NCBI GenBank assembly: GCA_035259205.1
Contig: DATFWO010000318.1
Location: 1 to 64,000, forward strand
Length of the DNA: 64,000 bases
Direction of reading: 5' to 3'
Source of the DNA: SG8-41 sp035259205
Lineage (GTDB): Bacteria; Pseudomonadota; Gammaproteobacteria; Burkholderiales; SG8-41
The translations under genes and the position numbers were made by a program. The notes beneath the pieces are model-generated. The model was given only the letters and a program-made list of their open reading frames with translations, did no database searches and was not told where the DNA came from. How positions within the stretch are numbered: the stretch's first letter is position 1; every line of letters starts with the position of its first letter. Below, piece by piece: positions 1 to 8,656 of the stretch.

Positions 1-1
1 G

Positions 2-502
2 CCCGAAATCTGGGCCTATGGATTGCGCAATCCGTGGCGCTTCAGCTTCGACCGTACGACGGGCGATCTCTTCATCGCCGATGTCGGGCAAAGCGCCCGG
101 GAAGAGATCAACTTCCTGCCGGCCGGAACCGGAACGGGAGCCAATTTCGGCTGGCGGATCATGGAAGGGACGCAATGCACGGGGCTTGGGGGCGGCCCGC
201 CCTGTTTCGACCCGACTTTCACTGCGGCGGTCCTAGATTACGATCACAGCCTGGGCTGCTCGGTTACTGGAGGCCATCGCTATCGTGGCGCAAGCTATCC
301 GGTTCTCTCCGGATATTTCCTCTACGGCGACTTCTGCAGCGGGCGAATCTGGGGGGCGACGAGAAACGCCAACGGTATCTGGACGACGACTCAGCTCGCT
401 ACCTCAGGCTTCCAGATCAGCACGTTCGGCGAGGACGCCGCAGGCGAAATCCACGTTGCGGCGTACAGCACCGGGGCGATCTACCGTATTGCCGCGCAAT
501 GA
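2..502 (+). CDS. C-terminal part of a PQQ-dependent (glucose/sorbosone-type) sugar dehydrogenase, truncated by the window edge
   Basis: The reading frame is open from the left edge to TGA at 500-502, so only the last ~166 residues are present. The fragment begins PEIWAYGLRNPWRFSFD and continues with DLFIADVGQ and NFGWRIMEG, which are hallmark segments of the soluble glucose/sorbosone dehydrogenase beta-propeller (GSDH family). Members are usually exported and oxidise aldose sugars with PQQ in the periplasm. Paired cysteines (TQCTG, PPCFD, GCSVT, DFCSG) fit a periplasmic protein. The N-terminus and signal peptide lie outside the window, so substrate and operon are unknown. The family call is firm; the substrate is not. 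Confidence 0.85.
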   Translation, partial: PEIWAYGLRNPWRFSFDRTTGDLFIADVGQSAREEINFLPAGTGTGANFGWRIMEGTQCTGLGGGPPCFDPTFTAAVLDYDHSLGCSVTGGHRYRGASYPVLSGYFLYGDFCSGRIWGATRNANGIWTTTQLATSGFQISTFGEDAAGEIHVAAYSTGAIYRIAAQ

Positions 503-647
503 TCGATAAATCGAAATCTGCGTTTGATCTTATCTTCCTGTGAGCCTTCCCCCTTAAGGAGGATTAACGGGTCTATTGTTGTCGGGTTGACCTCATCTGT
601 GTTTATCTGTGGCTGCTTGCGGTTGACTTTGTCGCCGGCCGTCGCCT

Positions 648-1703
648 TCAGTTGCCCTTGGAGGACGCCTCGGCCGGGGGTTGCTCCGGCCTCTTGAATC
701 GCTCCGCGACGCGCCTGAGCTTCGGCAAGAGGGAAGAGCGGTAGTAGTTCACGTGATAAAGCGTGCGCACGTCGTCTGACCAGCGGGTGTGCCATTCCAT
801 CACCTTGCCGAAGAACTCGATGCGCTTCACCTGCTGCTCGTCGAACAGCGCTCTGAACGACTCCTCGCGCATGAGGAAGGCGGGTGAAATCGTCTTGATC
901 GTTTCGTCGTAAGTCGTCTTGAGAATGACGAGGGAACCGCCGCCCGTGATGCACAGATCGACTGCAACCACGCGGTCTCCGAAACGATAGCGGTAGATGC
1001 GGCCGGCGCCCGCCGCGCAGAAGGACTCCAGCATCGCCCGGTAGAAGCGGCCCTGCGCATTGTCGGGATGTATGGCCGTGCCTCCGGCCGCCTTCCATCC
1101 GGCGCTTTCCAGGCGGCCGTAGTCTTCTATGGCCGGGGCTACCTCATCCACGCGAGCGAGGACCTCCAGGCAGGTTGCAACACCGTCTTTCTGGAGCTTG
1201 GCGCGCTGCTTTCTCATGTTCTGCCGCAAGTTCTTGCCGCGCTGACTCCAGTAGTCGTCGAAGCTGCCGCTGACGGGCAGCCGGGCCGTGTCCACGTAGT
1301 CGAGCGTCGCGAGATGCGGCGACGCTGCCGGCCTCGCGGCGCAGCCTGGGTCCTGTTGCGAAACGCCGATGGCGAGGGCTAAGCCCGGGAGCTTCCTGAC
1401 GAGGCCGGACAGCAGCCGCTCGTAGTCCTGATCCGGGCGCATGACCCACGCGCCGAGCGGCAACTGGGACGGCTGAAAGGTTTCCCACTGCGCTGCGCCG
1501 CTCCGTGTCAGGATCCCCATGGCAACGGCGTCCTCGCCGTTCTGGCACAAGGCAATCTTGAGGTCGGAGGTCCCGAATTCGCTGCACAACGGCGCGATAA
1601 AACGCGTATGCAGGAAGGGCAGGCCGCCGATGGCGTCGTTGATCGCGTCCCAGCGCGGGGCGAGCCGGGCGAGCTCCGAGATGGGATGAATGGTCCAGTT
1701 CAT
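648..1703 (-). CDS. FemAB-like / GNAT-superfamily acyltransferase of the polysaccharide locus
   Basis: This 351-residue protein has the layout of FemAB/BioF2-like N-acyltransferases. An N-terminal acyltransferase half is followed by a basic stretch (QNMRKQRAKLQKDG, about residues 160-175) and a second half with AGRIYRYRFGDRVVAVDLCI and a C-terminal SDDVRTLYHVNYYR segment. Such proteins often transfer acyl or aminoacyl groups to sugars or lipid-linked precursors in exopolysaccharide loci; the substrate here is unknown. The ATG at 1703 was chosen. An in-frame TTG at 1721 is also possible, and the GAGG sequence near 1726 is too close to that TTG and rather far from the ATG. It follows the glycosyltransferase by about 20 bp, so the two are probably one operon. 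Confidence 0.75.
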   Translation of the reverse strand: MNWTIHPISELARLAPRWDAINDAIGGLPFLHTRFIAPLCSEFGTSDLKIALCQNGEDAVAMGILTRSGAAQWETFQPSQLPLGAWVMRPDQDYERLLSGLVRKLPGLALAIGVSQQDPGCAARPAASPHLATLDYVDTARLPVSGSFDDYWSQRGKNLRQNMRKQRAKLQKDGVATCLEVLARVDEVAPAIEDYGRLESAGWKAAGGTAIHPDNAQGRFYRAMLESFCAAGAGRIYRYRFGDRVVAVDLCITGGGSLVILKTTYDETIKTISPAFLMREESFRALFDEQQVKRIEFFGKVMEWHTRWSDDVRTLYHVNYYRSSLLPKLRRVAERFKRPEQPPAEASSKGN

Positions 1704-1724
1704 GCAATAGAACGCGAGCAATCC

Positions 1725-2969
1725 TCAGCCGGGAAGACGGTCGAGCAGGGCTGCCAATTCGCGGCTGCGGTTCAGCCGCGAAGCTTCCGCCACGAAGTTT
1801 GCCGCAGGCGAGGCCGCTTTTCCATCGCGGATTTTGTCGAGGAATCGCCGCAGTACAACCGCAATTTCTTCGACCGAATCCAGCCGGGCTATGTCGTTGA
1901 CGCCTGCGTTGCGCAGGACCGTCGCCGTATCGCCCGCCGGGTCGGTCAGGCCGATGATCGGTCGCCCGCAGCGGAAGTATTCGTACACCTTCGCCGGGAC
2001 CTGCGAGTTGCAGTTGGCGGCCTGCAGCACCAGCAGGCCATCGGCGCGGAGCATTTCCTGCAGCGCATCGCGATAGGGTATCGGCGGGGCAAGCTCGACC
2101 ACGTCCTCCAGCCGGTACGTCGCTACCATGGGCTTCAACACCGATTCGTGCGCGGATGCGCGCAGGCGCACCCGCAACTCGCGCGGGCGCAGGCTGCCCG
2201 CGTCGAGCATCCGGCGCAGCGCCTGAAAGAACTGGGTCGGATCGCGCTCGCTCGTGTACACGACACCGCTGTGCAACAGCGTGATCGTCCCGTTCAGCAG
2301 GGGGGCGCTGCCTGCGGGCGAGGTATCGAGCGGCGTGAAGCTGTCCTCGTCATAACCGTTCTCGATCACGGCCAGGCGCTCACGCGGCACGTCGGGATAG
2401 CGCTCGTGGTATAGCCGCGCCGCGCCGGGTGTCACGAATACGCTGCGGGCCGCGTTGCGCAAGGCTCCTTCCTCGATCCGCTGGAAGCTCTTCCAGGTTT
2501 TCGGATCTTCAGGGTAGCCGTCTTGGGCCATGGGGTCGCGGAAATCCGCAACCCACGGCAGGCCGGAGAGACGGTGCAGAGTCTGGCCGATCGTGTGCGC
2601 GGTGGCGATGGGGTAGGTGCTCCAGATAGCGGCAGGTTGGTACTTGCGGATCATGCGCAGCCCACGCGGCACGGCGCCCAGCCACCATGCTGCCCAGCGG
2701 TCCGGGCGGGCGAGAGCGCCCGGGTAGCGTCCCATCAGCGCAAGGTGCCGGGCCGTGTCCACCGCGAAGGCACGCTCCACGACAGTACCCGGCGCGACAT
2801 CCTTCAGCAGGTCGTTGCTTACACGCGCGTATGCGCGCGGGTGGGCGGTCAGGACCAGCGGTTCCCATCCCAACGCGGGCAGGTGACGCGCAAAGCTCAG
2901 CGTGCGCAGGATTCCACTGCTTCCCGCGAGCGGCGGGAAGTGGTAGGCGACCATGAGCAAGCGCTTCAT
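1725..2969 (-). CDS. Glycosyltransferase family 4-type protein
   Basis: A 414-residue cytoplasmic GT-B glycosyltransferase. The start at MKRLLMVAYHFPPLAGSSG matches the usual N-terminal strand and glycine-rich loop of family-4 enzymes. The C-terminal half has the nucleotide-sugar region (VIENGYDEDSF, LLHSGVVY, QVPAKVYEYFRCGRPI, including the E-rich KVYEY segment). It presumably adds a sugar to the lipid-linked exopolysaccharide repeat unit; donor and acceptor cannot be read from sequence. An upstream in-frame ATG at 2999 adds ten residues without a signal peptide or a better ribosome site, so the internal ATG is preferred. It is likely co-transcribed with the acyltransferase downstream and perhaps with the aminotransferase upstream. 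Confidence 0.85.
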   Translation of the reverse strand: MKRLLMVAYHFPPLAGSSGILRTLSFARHLPALGWEPLVLTAHPRAYARVSNDLLKDVAPGTVVERAFAVDTARHLALMGRYPGALARPDRWAAWWLGAVPRGLRMIRKYQPAAIWSTYPIATAHTIGQTLHRLSGLPWVADFRDPMAQDGYPEDPKTWKSFQRIEEGALRNAARSVFVTPGAARLYHERYPDVPRERLAVIENGYDEDSFTPLDTSPAGSAPLLNGTITLLHSGVVYTSERDPTQFFQALRRMLDAGSLRPRELRVRLRASAHESVLKPMVATYRLEDVVELAPPIPYRDALQEMLRADGLLVLQAANCNSQVPAKVYEYFRCGRPIIGLTDPAGDTATVLRNAGVNDIARLDSVEEIAVVLRRFLDKIRDGKAASPAANFVAEASRLNRSRELAALLDRLPG

Positions 2970-3092
2970 CTGCTGGTCCAGGCCAGGAACATCAGGCACC
3001 GATACGCATGGACAAACACCGATTCCAAGGTTCCAGGATGAAGAGCAATTCTCAGCCGTGGATGAACGTAGGTTCGACCGGTCATCTGCGGC

Positions 3093-4265
3093 TCAATGGG
3101 TTGGCTTTGATTCGCCTGCACCATGGGCAATTATTTCCCTGACGGTCGCGGCGATGGCCTCGATATCCTCCACCGACAGATCCTGGTGGCAGCCGAGCTG
3201 GAACACGTGCGTCGCCCAGTCCAGGCCGTGGTCGTTCTCGATCACAGGAGTGCCGGGCCAGACTTCGTCCCAGCGGAATATTGGAACGCCCGCGCGGCGC
3301 AAGGGCAGATAGCTCGCCTGCGGCTCATAGACGTAGAGTGGGAAAACATAGGGCACAGCAGAGTCCGTCAGCTCCGCGCTCATCACGCGCGCGCCGGCCA
3401 TTCCTGTGAGCAGCTTCGCGAGCAACTGATAGTTGCGCCTGCGCAGCGCCACGATCCGCTCGCGGTGCACGCCGTCCGCAATCCAGCGCACGGCCAGTGC
3501 CGGTTTCGCTGACGCGAGCAGTCGTCCGAGTACCTGAGGCGCGAGTTCGTGCAAATCCGCCGGAGCCGGCGCTCTTCCGTTATTCCTGCGCAACCATTTC
3601 TTCAGCGCGAACACGCTGTTGAACAGCGAATTCAAGCCGGGAAAGCGGGCATGCTGGGCGCCGACCTCGATGGCATCGGCGGCGGCCTTCAGCTCATCGC
3701 GAAGCGTGCGGGGGGTGAGGAAGAGCGCATCCAGCGGCCACGTGGTCGAAGCGAGCATGCCCCCTTCCGGTACGGGAAAGAACTTGGTCAAGCTCGCAAT
3801 CGCAATGTCGCCCCAACTGCCGATGGGCCGATCGTCGGAGATGCCGAAGAAAGCATGCGCGCAGTCCTCGATCAGGCTGATGCCATGCCTGTCGCAAAAG
3901 TCGCGCACCGCAGACATCGGCTGGGGCAACCCGAAATAGTGCGCGCAGAGCATGGCACGGACCCCGTTCATGTCCGAGCGCTGCAACCACTCCAGATCCG
4001 GAGCGCCGCGCGCCGTCGTCGCGTAGAACACCGGCTGCATATCGGCGTGCACGATCGGAACGATCATCGTCGTGCAATGATAGGTCGGTACCAGCACCTT
4101 GCTGCCGGGCCTGGCGCCGAGCACCTGCAATGCCAGGGAAATGGCCGCCCGCCCGCTGATCGTATATCGGCGATAACGGGTGTTCAGCACCCCGGGGGAT
4201 GGGGTTTCATGTTCGCCGGAATAGGCCGCCCATCCAAGCACCGGCAATTTGGGGAACGCTCGCAT
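3093..4265 (-). CDS. DegT/DnrJ/EryC1/StrS-type PLP-dependent aminotransferase family protein
   Basis: A 390-residue protein with the fold-type I aminotransferase order of sugar aminotransferases: substrate-side SGRAAISLALQVL, LVPTYHC, then LIEDCAHAFFG with the PLP-contacting Asp, and SLTKFFPVPEGG with the candidate Schiff-base Lys. The EDCAH and K-F-P-V-P-E-G-G motifs support PLP binding. Members either transaminate keto-sugars or act as sensory/assembly homologues. The ATG at 4265 (MRAFPKLP) is chosen because residues further upstream in this frame are low-complexity and lie opposite the divergent acyl-carrier-protein promoter. A nucleotide-sugar aminotransferase role is inferred from family and neighbourhood. 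Confidence 0.82.
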   Translation of the reverse strand: MRAFPKLPVLGWAAYSGEHETPSPGVLNTRYRRYTISGRAAISLALQVLGARPGSKVLVPTYHCTTMIVPIVHADMQPVFYATTARGAPDLEWLQRSDMNGVRAMLCAHYFGLPQPMSAVRDFCDRHGISLIEDCAHAFFGISDDRPIGSWGDIAIASLTKFFPVPEGGMLASTTWPLDALFLTPRTLRDELKAAADAIEVGAQHARFPGLNSLFNSVFALKKWLRRNNGRAPAPADLHELAPQVLGRLLASAKPALAVRWIADGVHRERIVALRRRNYQLLAKLLTGMAGARVMSAELTDSAVPYVFPLYVYEPQASYLPLRRAGVPIFRWDEVWPGTPVIENDHGLDWATHVFQLGCHQDLSVEDIEAIAATVREIIAHGAGESKPTH

Positions 4266-4494
4266 CTGGAGTGGATCGAAACGCGGGAGCGCGTTCGCCC
4301 ACCCGCCGTTTTCCGCATTGTATTGGCTTCGGTGCGGCGCGCGCCAGTGCGGAGTTGCGTTTCGGGCGGTGTCGCCAATGCATGCGGCTGCAGGACAGTG
4401 CTCGTTTGACACCCCGTGGACGCTGATGCATATTGCGGCCGGCCCGCGGTAAACTGAAAAACAGGCGGGTTTGGCCGATCTTCGGGGCGGACCG
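4266..4494. promoter_or_regulatory. Divergent intergenic region between the aminotransferase and acyl-carrier-protein genes
   Basis: 229 bp separate the minus-strand aminotransferase start and the plus-strand acyl carrier protein start, so both promoters should lie here. No -24/-12 sigma-54 element and no copy of the 18-bp PrsR-type element was found. The plus-strand gene is preceded by a purine-rich GGGGCGGACCG that may serve as its ribosome-binding site. Confidence 0.4.
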
Positions 4495-4743
4495 ATGGTG
4501 CTCGATGATGTGAGGATGGTCGTAGGCAGCACGTTGCAGATCCGTGACCGTGTGCAGGGCATGGATGCTGCGGCGCCGCTGCTCGGCGCCGTGCCCGAGC
4601 TCGACTCGATCGCAGTCGTCAATCTCATCACGGCCCTGGAGGAGCACTTCGGCATCACCGTCGCCGACGACGAGATCGGCGCCGCGGCGTTCGAAACGCT
4701 GGGCAGCCTCACGCGGTTCGTCGAGGGCAAGCTCGCGGGGTAG
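4495..4743 (+). CDS. Acyl carrier protein of the exosortase-A type polysaccharide locus
   Basis: An 82-residue acidic protein with the acyl-carrier fold. The phosphopantetheine attachment site is Ser38 in PELDSIAVVNLI, followed by the helix ALEEHFGITVADDEI. Acyl carrier proteins like this occur next to the two exosortase-A-associated hydrolases, as here (gaps of 34 and 87 bp). The ATG at 4495 is chosen over a TTG at 4471; GGGGCGG precedes it. The acyl ligase and PLP decarboxylase that usually accompany this carrier are not in the window. The acyl group carried is unknown. Confidence 0.85.
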   Translation: MVLDDVRMVVGSTLQIRDRVQGMDAAAPLLGAVPELDSIAVVNLITALEEHFGITVADDEIGAAAFETLGSLTRFVEGKLAG

Positions 4744-4777
4744 GTCCAGCGGCGGTTGAGTCGTCTGCGCCTGATTT

Positions 4778-5599
4778 GTGACGAGCGCCTTCTACCTTCC
4801 GGCTGAGCCCGGACATCGCTTCTGCATCTACCACGCTCCCGCTGATGCGGGCGCTTCAGGTCGCGGCGTCGTTTACGTCCACCCGTTCGCAGAGGAAATG
4901 AACAAGTCGCGCAGAATGGCCGCGCTGCAGGCCCGCAGGCTCGCGGCGGCAGGCTGGGCCGTGCTTCAGATCGATCTTCTCGGCTGCGGCGACAGCAGCG
5001 GCGAGTTCGCCGACGCGCGCTGGCCGACGTGGAAGCACGACGTGCGGGCCGCAGCAGAGTGGCTACGCCATCGTACCGGAGGAGAGGTGAGCCTGTGGGG
5101 ACTGCGGCTCGGGGCGACACTCGCGGCGGATTGCGCGCACGAGCGCGAATTCGATGTCGATCAGCTGGTGCTGTGGCAGCCGGTGGCAAGCGGCGAGCAG
5201 TTTCTGACGCAGTTTCTGAGGCTCCATCTGGCGGGAGAAATGCTGACGGGTGGCGCCGCTCAGACCGGCGTGCGCGATTTGCGGGCAACCCTTGCTCGCG
5301 GCACGACCTTGGAGATCGCCGGATACGAGCTTCATCCGAAGCTCGCCGCGGCGATCGATGGACTCAAGATGGCCGAGCTGGTGCCGGCTGCGAAGACGGT
5401 CATATGGCACGAGGTGACGGCCCAACCCGAACCGCGGATCGTCCCGGCATCACAACGCGTCCTCGACGTCTGGCGGAGCGCCGGCCTGGAAGTGCGAGAT
5501 TCGGCGGTTACCGGCGATGCGTTCTGGTCTACCCTCGAGATCGCGGAGTGCGAAGCTCTGCTCAATACGACCGAACTCAGCCTGAAGTGCCGGGACTGA
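4778..5599 (+). CDS. Exosortase A system-associated alpha/beta hydrolase, type 2
   Basis: A 273-residue alpha/beta-hydrolase-fold protein, starting at GTG 4778. It contains VYVHPFAEEMNKSRRM, the strand-loop LQIDLLGCGDSSGEF and the elbow region LWGLRLGATLA. This architecture and its position after an acyl carrier protein match the hydrolase family named for its association with exosortase A (ortholog 2). At the nucleophile elbow, where G-x-S-x-G is expected, the sequence is G108-L-R110-L-G112, so the usual serine is missing. I recall this Arg form being common in the family, which suggests a modified chemistry or an acyl-binding role. Tightly linked to the following hydrolase. Confidence 0.82.
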   Translation: MTSAFYLPAEPGHRFCIYHAPADAGASGRGVVYVHPFAEEMNKSRRMAALQARRLAAAGWAVLQIDLLGCGDSSGEFADARWPTWKHDVRAAAEWLRHRTGGEVSLWGLRLGATLAADCAHEREFDVDQLVLWQPVASGEQFLTQFLRLHLAGEMLTGGAAQTGVRDLRATLARGTTLEIAGYELHPKLAAAIDGLKMAELVPAAKTVIWHEVTAQPEPRIVPASQRVLDVWRSAGLEVRDSAVTGDAFWSTLEIAECEALLNTTELSLKCRD

Positions 5600-5686
5600 G
5601 ATTGCATGATATCGTTCGCGATGGTTCTTCCGATTCCCCGCCGCCGTGCGCTGCAATGAGTTCCCGTGGGTCTGATTTGCTTTGAC

Positions 5687-6574
5687 ATGACGATCGACGA
5701 GGAGCCCCTGACATTCGATTGCGAGGGCGAAACGCTGATCGCGGTCTTGAGCGGCGTCTCGTCCCCGGCGCGGCGCGGGGTGCTCGTAGTTGTCGGTGGT
5801 CCCCAATATCGGGTGGGCAGCCACCGGCAGTTCACCTTGCTGGCGCGCTACCTCGCGGGGCGCGGCCTCCCGGTCATGCGCTTCGACTACCGGGGAATGG
5901 GAGATAGCGGCGGAGAGACACGTACCTTCGAGCGTGTAGGCACGGACATTCGGCGCGCGATCGACCGTTTCCTGGAGCGCGTGCCGCAGCTGACCGATGT
6001 CGTGATATGGGGATTGTGCGACGCGGCTTCAGCCGCTCTTTTCTATGCGCACCAGGATCGGCGCGTGAGCGGTCTGGCGCTGGTGAATCCCTGGGTGCGC
6101 ACGGAGCAGGGCGCCGCCCGCGCTTATCTCCGCCACTACTATGCCGCGCGGATATTCAATCCTGCGTTTTGGCGCAAAATCTCGCGCGGCGAGTTCGGCC
6201 TGCGTCAGTCGGTGGCCGGTTTAGGCAGGCTCGTCGTCAATGCGATGGGGCGCGGGCAGGCTCCAGACGCAGGGACCGCTCCTGCCGCCGGGACGGATGC
6301 TGATGCCGGCGCGGCGGATCGGGCGCCGCTTCCGGAGCGGATGGAGGACGGCCTGCGCCGCTTTCGCGGCCCGGTGCTGCTGGTGCTGAGCGGGAGCGAT
6401 CTCACTGCGCAGGAGTTCAAGGACCTGGTTGCAGGGTCCCGTGGCTGGCGGCGGCTTCTCGCGAACAGGCGCATCACGCGTCACGATTTACCGGAGGCGA
6501 ACCACACTTTCGCGCGGCGTGACTGGCGCGATCAGGTCGCGCGGTGGACGGAGGAGTGGGTCAAGTCCTGGTGA
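5687..6574 (+). CDS. Exosortase A system-associated alpha/beta hydrolase, type 1
   Basis: A 295-residue alpha/beta-hydrolase matching the second exosortase-A-associated hydrolase family (ortholog 1). Visible are VVVGGPQYRVGSHRQF (oxyanion-hole region), MRFDYRGMGDSGGE and the elbow VIWGLCDAASA, where Cys111 occupies the nucleophile position (G-L-C-D-A) instead of Ser; the HTFARRDWRD segment near the C-terminus supplies the candidate catalytic His. The ATG at 5687 is chosen; a GTG at 5666 would add seven residues. Its stop codon overlaps the next gene's GTG start, so the two are probably translationally coupled. The substrate is unknown. Confidence 0.82.
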   Translation: MTIDEEPLTFDCEGETLIAVLSGVSSPARRGVLVVVGGPQYRVGSHRQFTLLARYLAGRGLPVMRFDYRGMGDSGGETRTFERVGTDIRRAIDRFLERVPQLTDVVIWGLCDAASAALFYAHQDRRVSGLALVNPWVRTEQGAARAYLRHYYAARIFNPAFWRKISRGEFGLRQSVAGLGRLVVNAMGRGQAPDAGTAPAAGTDADAGAADRAPLPERMEDGLRRFRGPVLLVLSGSDLTAQEFKDLVAGSRGWRRLLANRRITRHDLPEANHTFARRDWRDQVARWTEEWVKSW

Positions 6575-7869
6575 ATCCGTCGAGGAGGTGGACAGCTCTG
6601 ATCGCATTCGCGCTCGCACCGGCCGGCGCAGCCGAAACCTATTCCGGGGCGCCCGCCGACTATCTCTCGTTGCTCAAGAAGCTGCAGCCGGGCGATACGC
6701 TCACCCTGGCGGCGGGGGACTACACGGGCGGGCTCCCGGTGCACAATCTCGTCGGGCAGAGGGGAAAGCCGATCGTCATAGCGGGGCCGCGGGGACAACA
6801 GCGGGCCCGCTTCCTCGCCCGCCAGGATACGCACACGGTGAGCATCGTAAACTCGGCCTGGATCGAAATCCGCAACCTGGAGCTCGAAGGCAACGGCTTG
6901 CCGGTCGCGGCTGTGCGCGCCGAAGGATATTCCGACTGGGCCCATCACATCACGCTGGACAACCTGACTATCCGGGGACACGGTTCGGGCCAGCAGACCG
7001 TCGGGATCGCGAGCTTTTGCCCGGCCTGGGACTGGGTGATCCGCAACAACACGATCATAGGCGCCGGCACCGGCATGTATCTCGGCCAGTCCGACGGCAG
7101 CGCGCCATTCGTCGCCGGCCTGATCGAGCGCAACCTGATCGTCGATTCCATAGGCTACAACCTGCAGATCAAGCATCAGCTCCCGCGGCCGCACATCGAC
7201 GGGATGCCGGAGGGAGACAGCGTCACGATCATCCGGCACAACGTGTTCGTGAAATCCGAGAACGGCTCGACCGCAGAAGCAGCCCGGCCCAACTTGCTGG
7301 TCGGGCACTGGCCGCTTGCGGGACCGGGCATGAACGACACGTATGCGATCTATGGGAATTTCTTCTACCAGAACCCGACCGAAGCGCTGTTTCAAGGCGA
7401 GGGAAACATCGCGTTCTACAGTAATGTGCTGGTGAACACGGCCGGAGACGCGATCAATATCCGGCCCCACAACGACGTGCCGCGCCGGATCGATATCTTT
7501 CACAATACCGTTCTCGCCGGGGGCAGCGGCATTCGGGTTACCGGCGGTCACCCCGAGTATGTGCAGCGGGTCGTCGCCAATGCGATATTCGCGACTGTTC
7601 CGATCACGGGCGGCGAGCAGCTCGCGAACAGCATCGGATCTTTTGCGGAAGCGGCAGATCAGCTGGCCAATCCATATGCGGCGCTTGGCCAGCTCGATCT
7701 CGCGCCCGTTGCCGGAAAGCTCGTCACCACCCCGATCGATGTCTGGCCCCCCGTACCCGTCCCGGACCTCAATCGGGATTTCGAGGGTCGGGGCTATGCC
7801 GCTCCGAGGGCAGGAGCCTACGCCGAGAGTGTCGCGAACTGGAGATTGCGCATCGCGCCGAAGCGCTGA
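6571..7869 (+). CDS. Secreted right-handed beta-helix (PbH1-repeat) protein
   Basis: About 432 residues. A short N-terminal signal peptide (NPSRRWTALIAFALAPAGAAE) is followed by a parallel beta-helix rich in N/I/V ladders: ITLDNLTIRGHGSG, DWVIRNNTIIGAGTG, GLIERNLIVDSIGYN, IDIFHNTVLAGGSGI. These PbH1-type rungs are typical of polysaccharide lyases, epimerases and carbohydrate-binding exoproteins. It is probably periplasmic or secreted and acts on or binds the exported glycan. GTG 6571 overlaps the upstream TGA (GTGA); GTG codons at 6544 and 6556 are alternatives, and a GGAGGAG lies at 6549-6555. Catalytic residues cannot be assigned. Confidence 0.75.
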   Translation: MNPSRRWTALIAFALAPAGAAETYSGAPADYLSLLKKLQPGDTLTLAAGDYTGGLPVHNLVGQRGKPIVIAGPRGQQRARFLARQDTHTVSIVNSAWIEIRNLELEGNGLPVAAVRAEGYSDWAHHITLDNLTIRGHGSGQQTVGIASFCPAWDWVIRNNTIIGAGTGMYLGQSDGSAPFVAGLIERNLIVDSIGYNLQIKHQLPRPHIDGMPEGDSVTIIRHNVFVKSENGSTAEAARPNLLVGHWPLAGPGMNDTYAIYGNFFYQNPTEALFQGEGNIAFYSNVLVNTAGDAINIRPHNDVPRRIDIFHNTVLAGGSGIRVTGGHPEYVQRVVANAIFATVPITGGEQLANSIGSFAEAADQLANPYAALGQLDLAPVAGKLVTTPIDVWPPVPVPDLNRDFEGRGYAAPRAGAYAESVANWRLRIAPKR

Positions 7870-7951
7870 TGCCGCGCACCCAGAGGGGCGAAATCGGCAT
7901 CCGAGCCGGCTCCCAGACAGCACCGCGCCCGGTTCCATCCGTGCGGCTCGA

Positions 7952-7969
7952 TGTCGGAAATTTTTACAA
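7952..7969 (+). promoter_or_regulatory. PrsR-type upstream element, site 1 (upstream of the cysteine-rich secreted protein)
   Basis: TGTCGGAAATTTTTACAA, one of eight near-identical 18-mers found only between genes in this window. It lies 88 bp before the GG of a -24/-12 promoter (8055-8071). Position and spacing fit a binding site for the sigma-54 activator PrsR; binding is inferred, not shown. Confidence 0.78.
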
Positions 7970-8054
7970 CTGGCCCGGTCCGGCGAGCCGTCCCAGCGAC
8001 GTGCTAAGGCAAAAATTCATACCGTACAGGGTGTTATGGCGTTTGGGTCGGCGT

Positions 8055-8071
8055 TTGGCGCGAAACTTGCT
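8055..8071 (+). promoter_or_regulatory. Sigma-54 (-24/-12) promoter of the cysteine-rich secreted protein gene
   Basis: TTGGCGCGAAACTTGCT carries the GG and GC invariant pairs 12 bp apart (8057-8058 and 8069-8070) and the TTGCT -12 block. Transcription is expected to start near 8082, giving an ~80-nt leader before the ATG at 8165. Confidence 0.85.
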
Positions 8072-8164
8072 TTCGCAAAGCTGGGGTAAACAAATAGGCG
8101 CATGCCTCTGTGTGGGCCTGCGTTTTGGCCTATTCTGGGGCCTGTTCCCATGGGAGATACGGCT

Positions 8165-8656
8165 ATGAAGAAGACACGAGTTTTGGCTTTTGTTATTTTC
8201 CTTGTCGCCTGCTCGGGCCCCGCATTCGCTGGATGCGGCAGTAATCCCTCCAAATTGACTCAGGCTCAGGTAGAGACGATTCTGCCGGGAAATTTTGCAT
8301 GCGCCAGATCGACGACATTGGATCCCCCGGGATGGAACGAACGGCATCTCGGGAGTGCCCCAGGAGGAACCCTGCAGGAGCAGCACGAAGGGGGTAGTAC
8401 CGTCGAAACGGTGGGAACCTGGGCTACATCCACGCAGGGCGGTAACGGTAGAGTGACTCATACCTATTCCGCTACCGTAGCCCCGATATACGAAATCGCG
8501 GTGGTCGCAGACGGAAATTGCAATCCCAACTGCACGAACCTTCCTCAGAACTATCAATTTTGTCCTGTTGGTGGTCCAGGGGCGCCCGCTGCCCCGATCA
8601 CGGTCCTCGTCACGACGGCAGCTCCCACGCTGGCCGGCTGCCCTTCCAACCCTTAG
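8165..8656 (+). CDS. Small secreted cysteine-containing protein of unknown function, predicted PrsR/sigma-54 target
   Basis: 163 residues beginning MKKTRVLAFVIFLVACSGPA, a clear signal peptide ending at AFAG. The ATG at 8165 is preceded by GGGAGAT at good spacing. The mature protein has six cysteines, including CNPNC, FCPVGG and AGCPSNP, so disulfides are likely after export. Short conserved-looking blocks are GWNERHLG, EQHEGGSTVETVGTW and GRVTHTYSA. There is no PEP-CTERM or similar C-terminal sorting signal. The gene has its own strong -24/-12 promoter and upstream 18-bp element, the arrangement otherwise seen before sorting-signal genes. I do not recognise the family; a secreted matrix or envelope component is possible. 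Confidence 0.8.
   Translation: MKKTRVLAFVIFLVACSGPAFAGCGSNPSKLTQAQVETILPGNFACARSTTLDPPGWNERHLGSAPGGTLQEQHEGGSTVETVGTWATSTQGGNGRVTHTYSATVAPIYEIAVVADGNCNPNCTNLPQNYQFCPVGGPGAPAAPITVLVTTAAPTLAGCPSNP

Noticed and set aside
7869..8168. 99-codon plus-strand frame after the beta-helix gene
   Set aside because: It overlaps the 18-bp element and the sigma-54 promoter of the next gene and has no recognisable domain.
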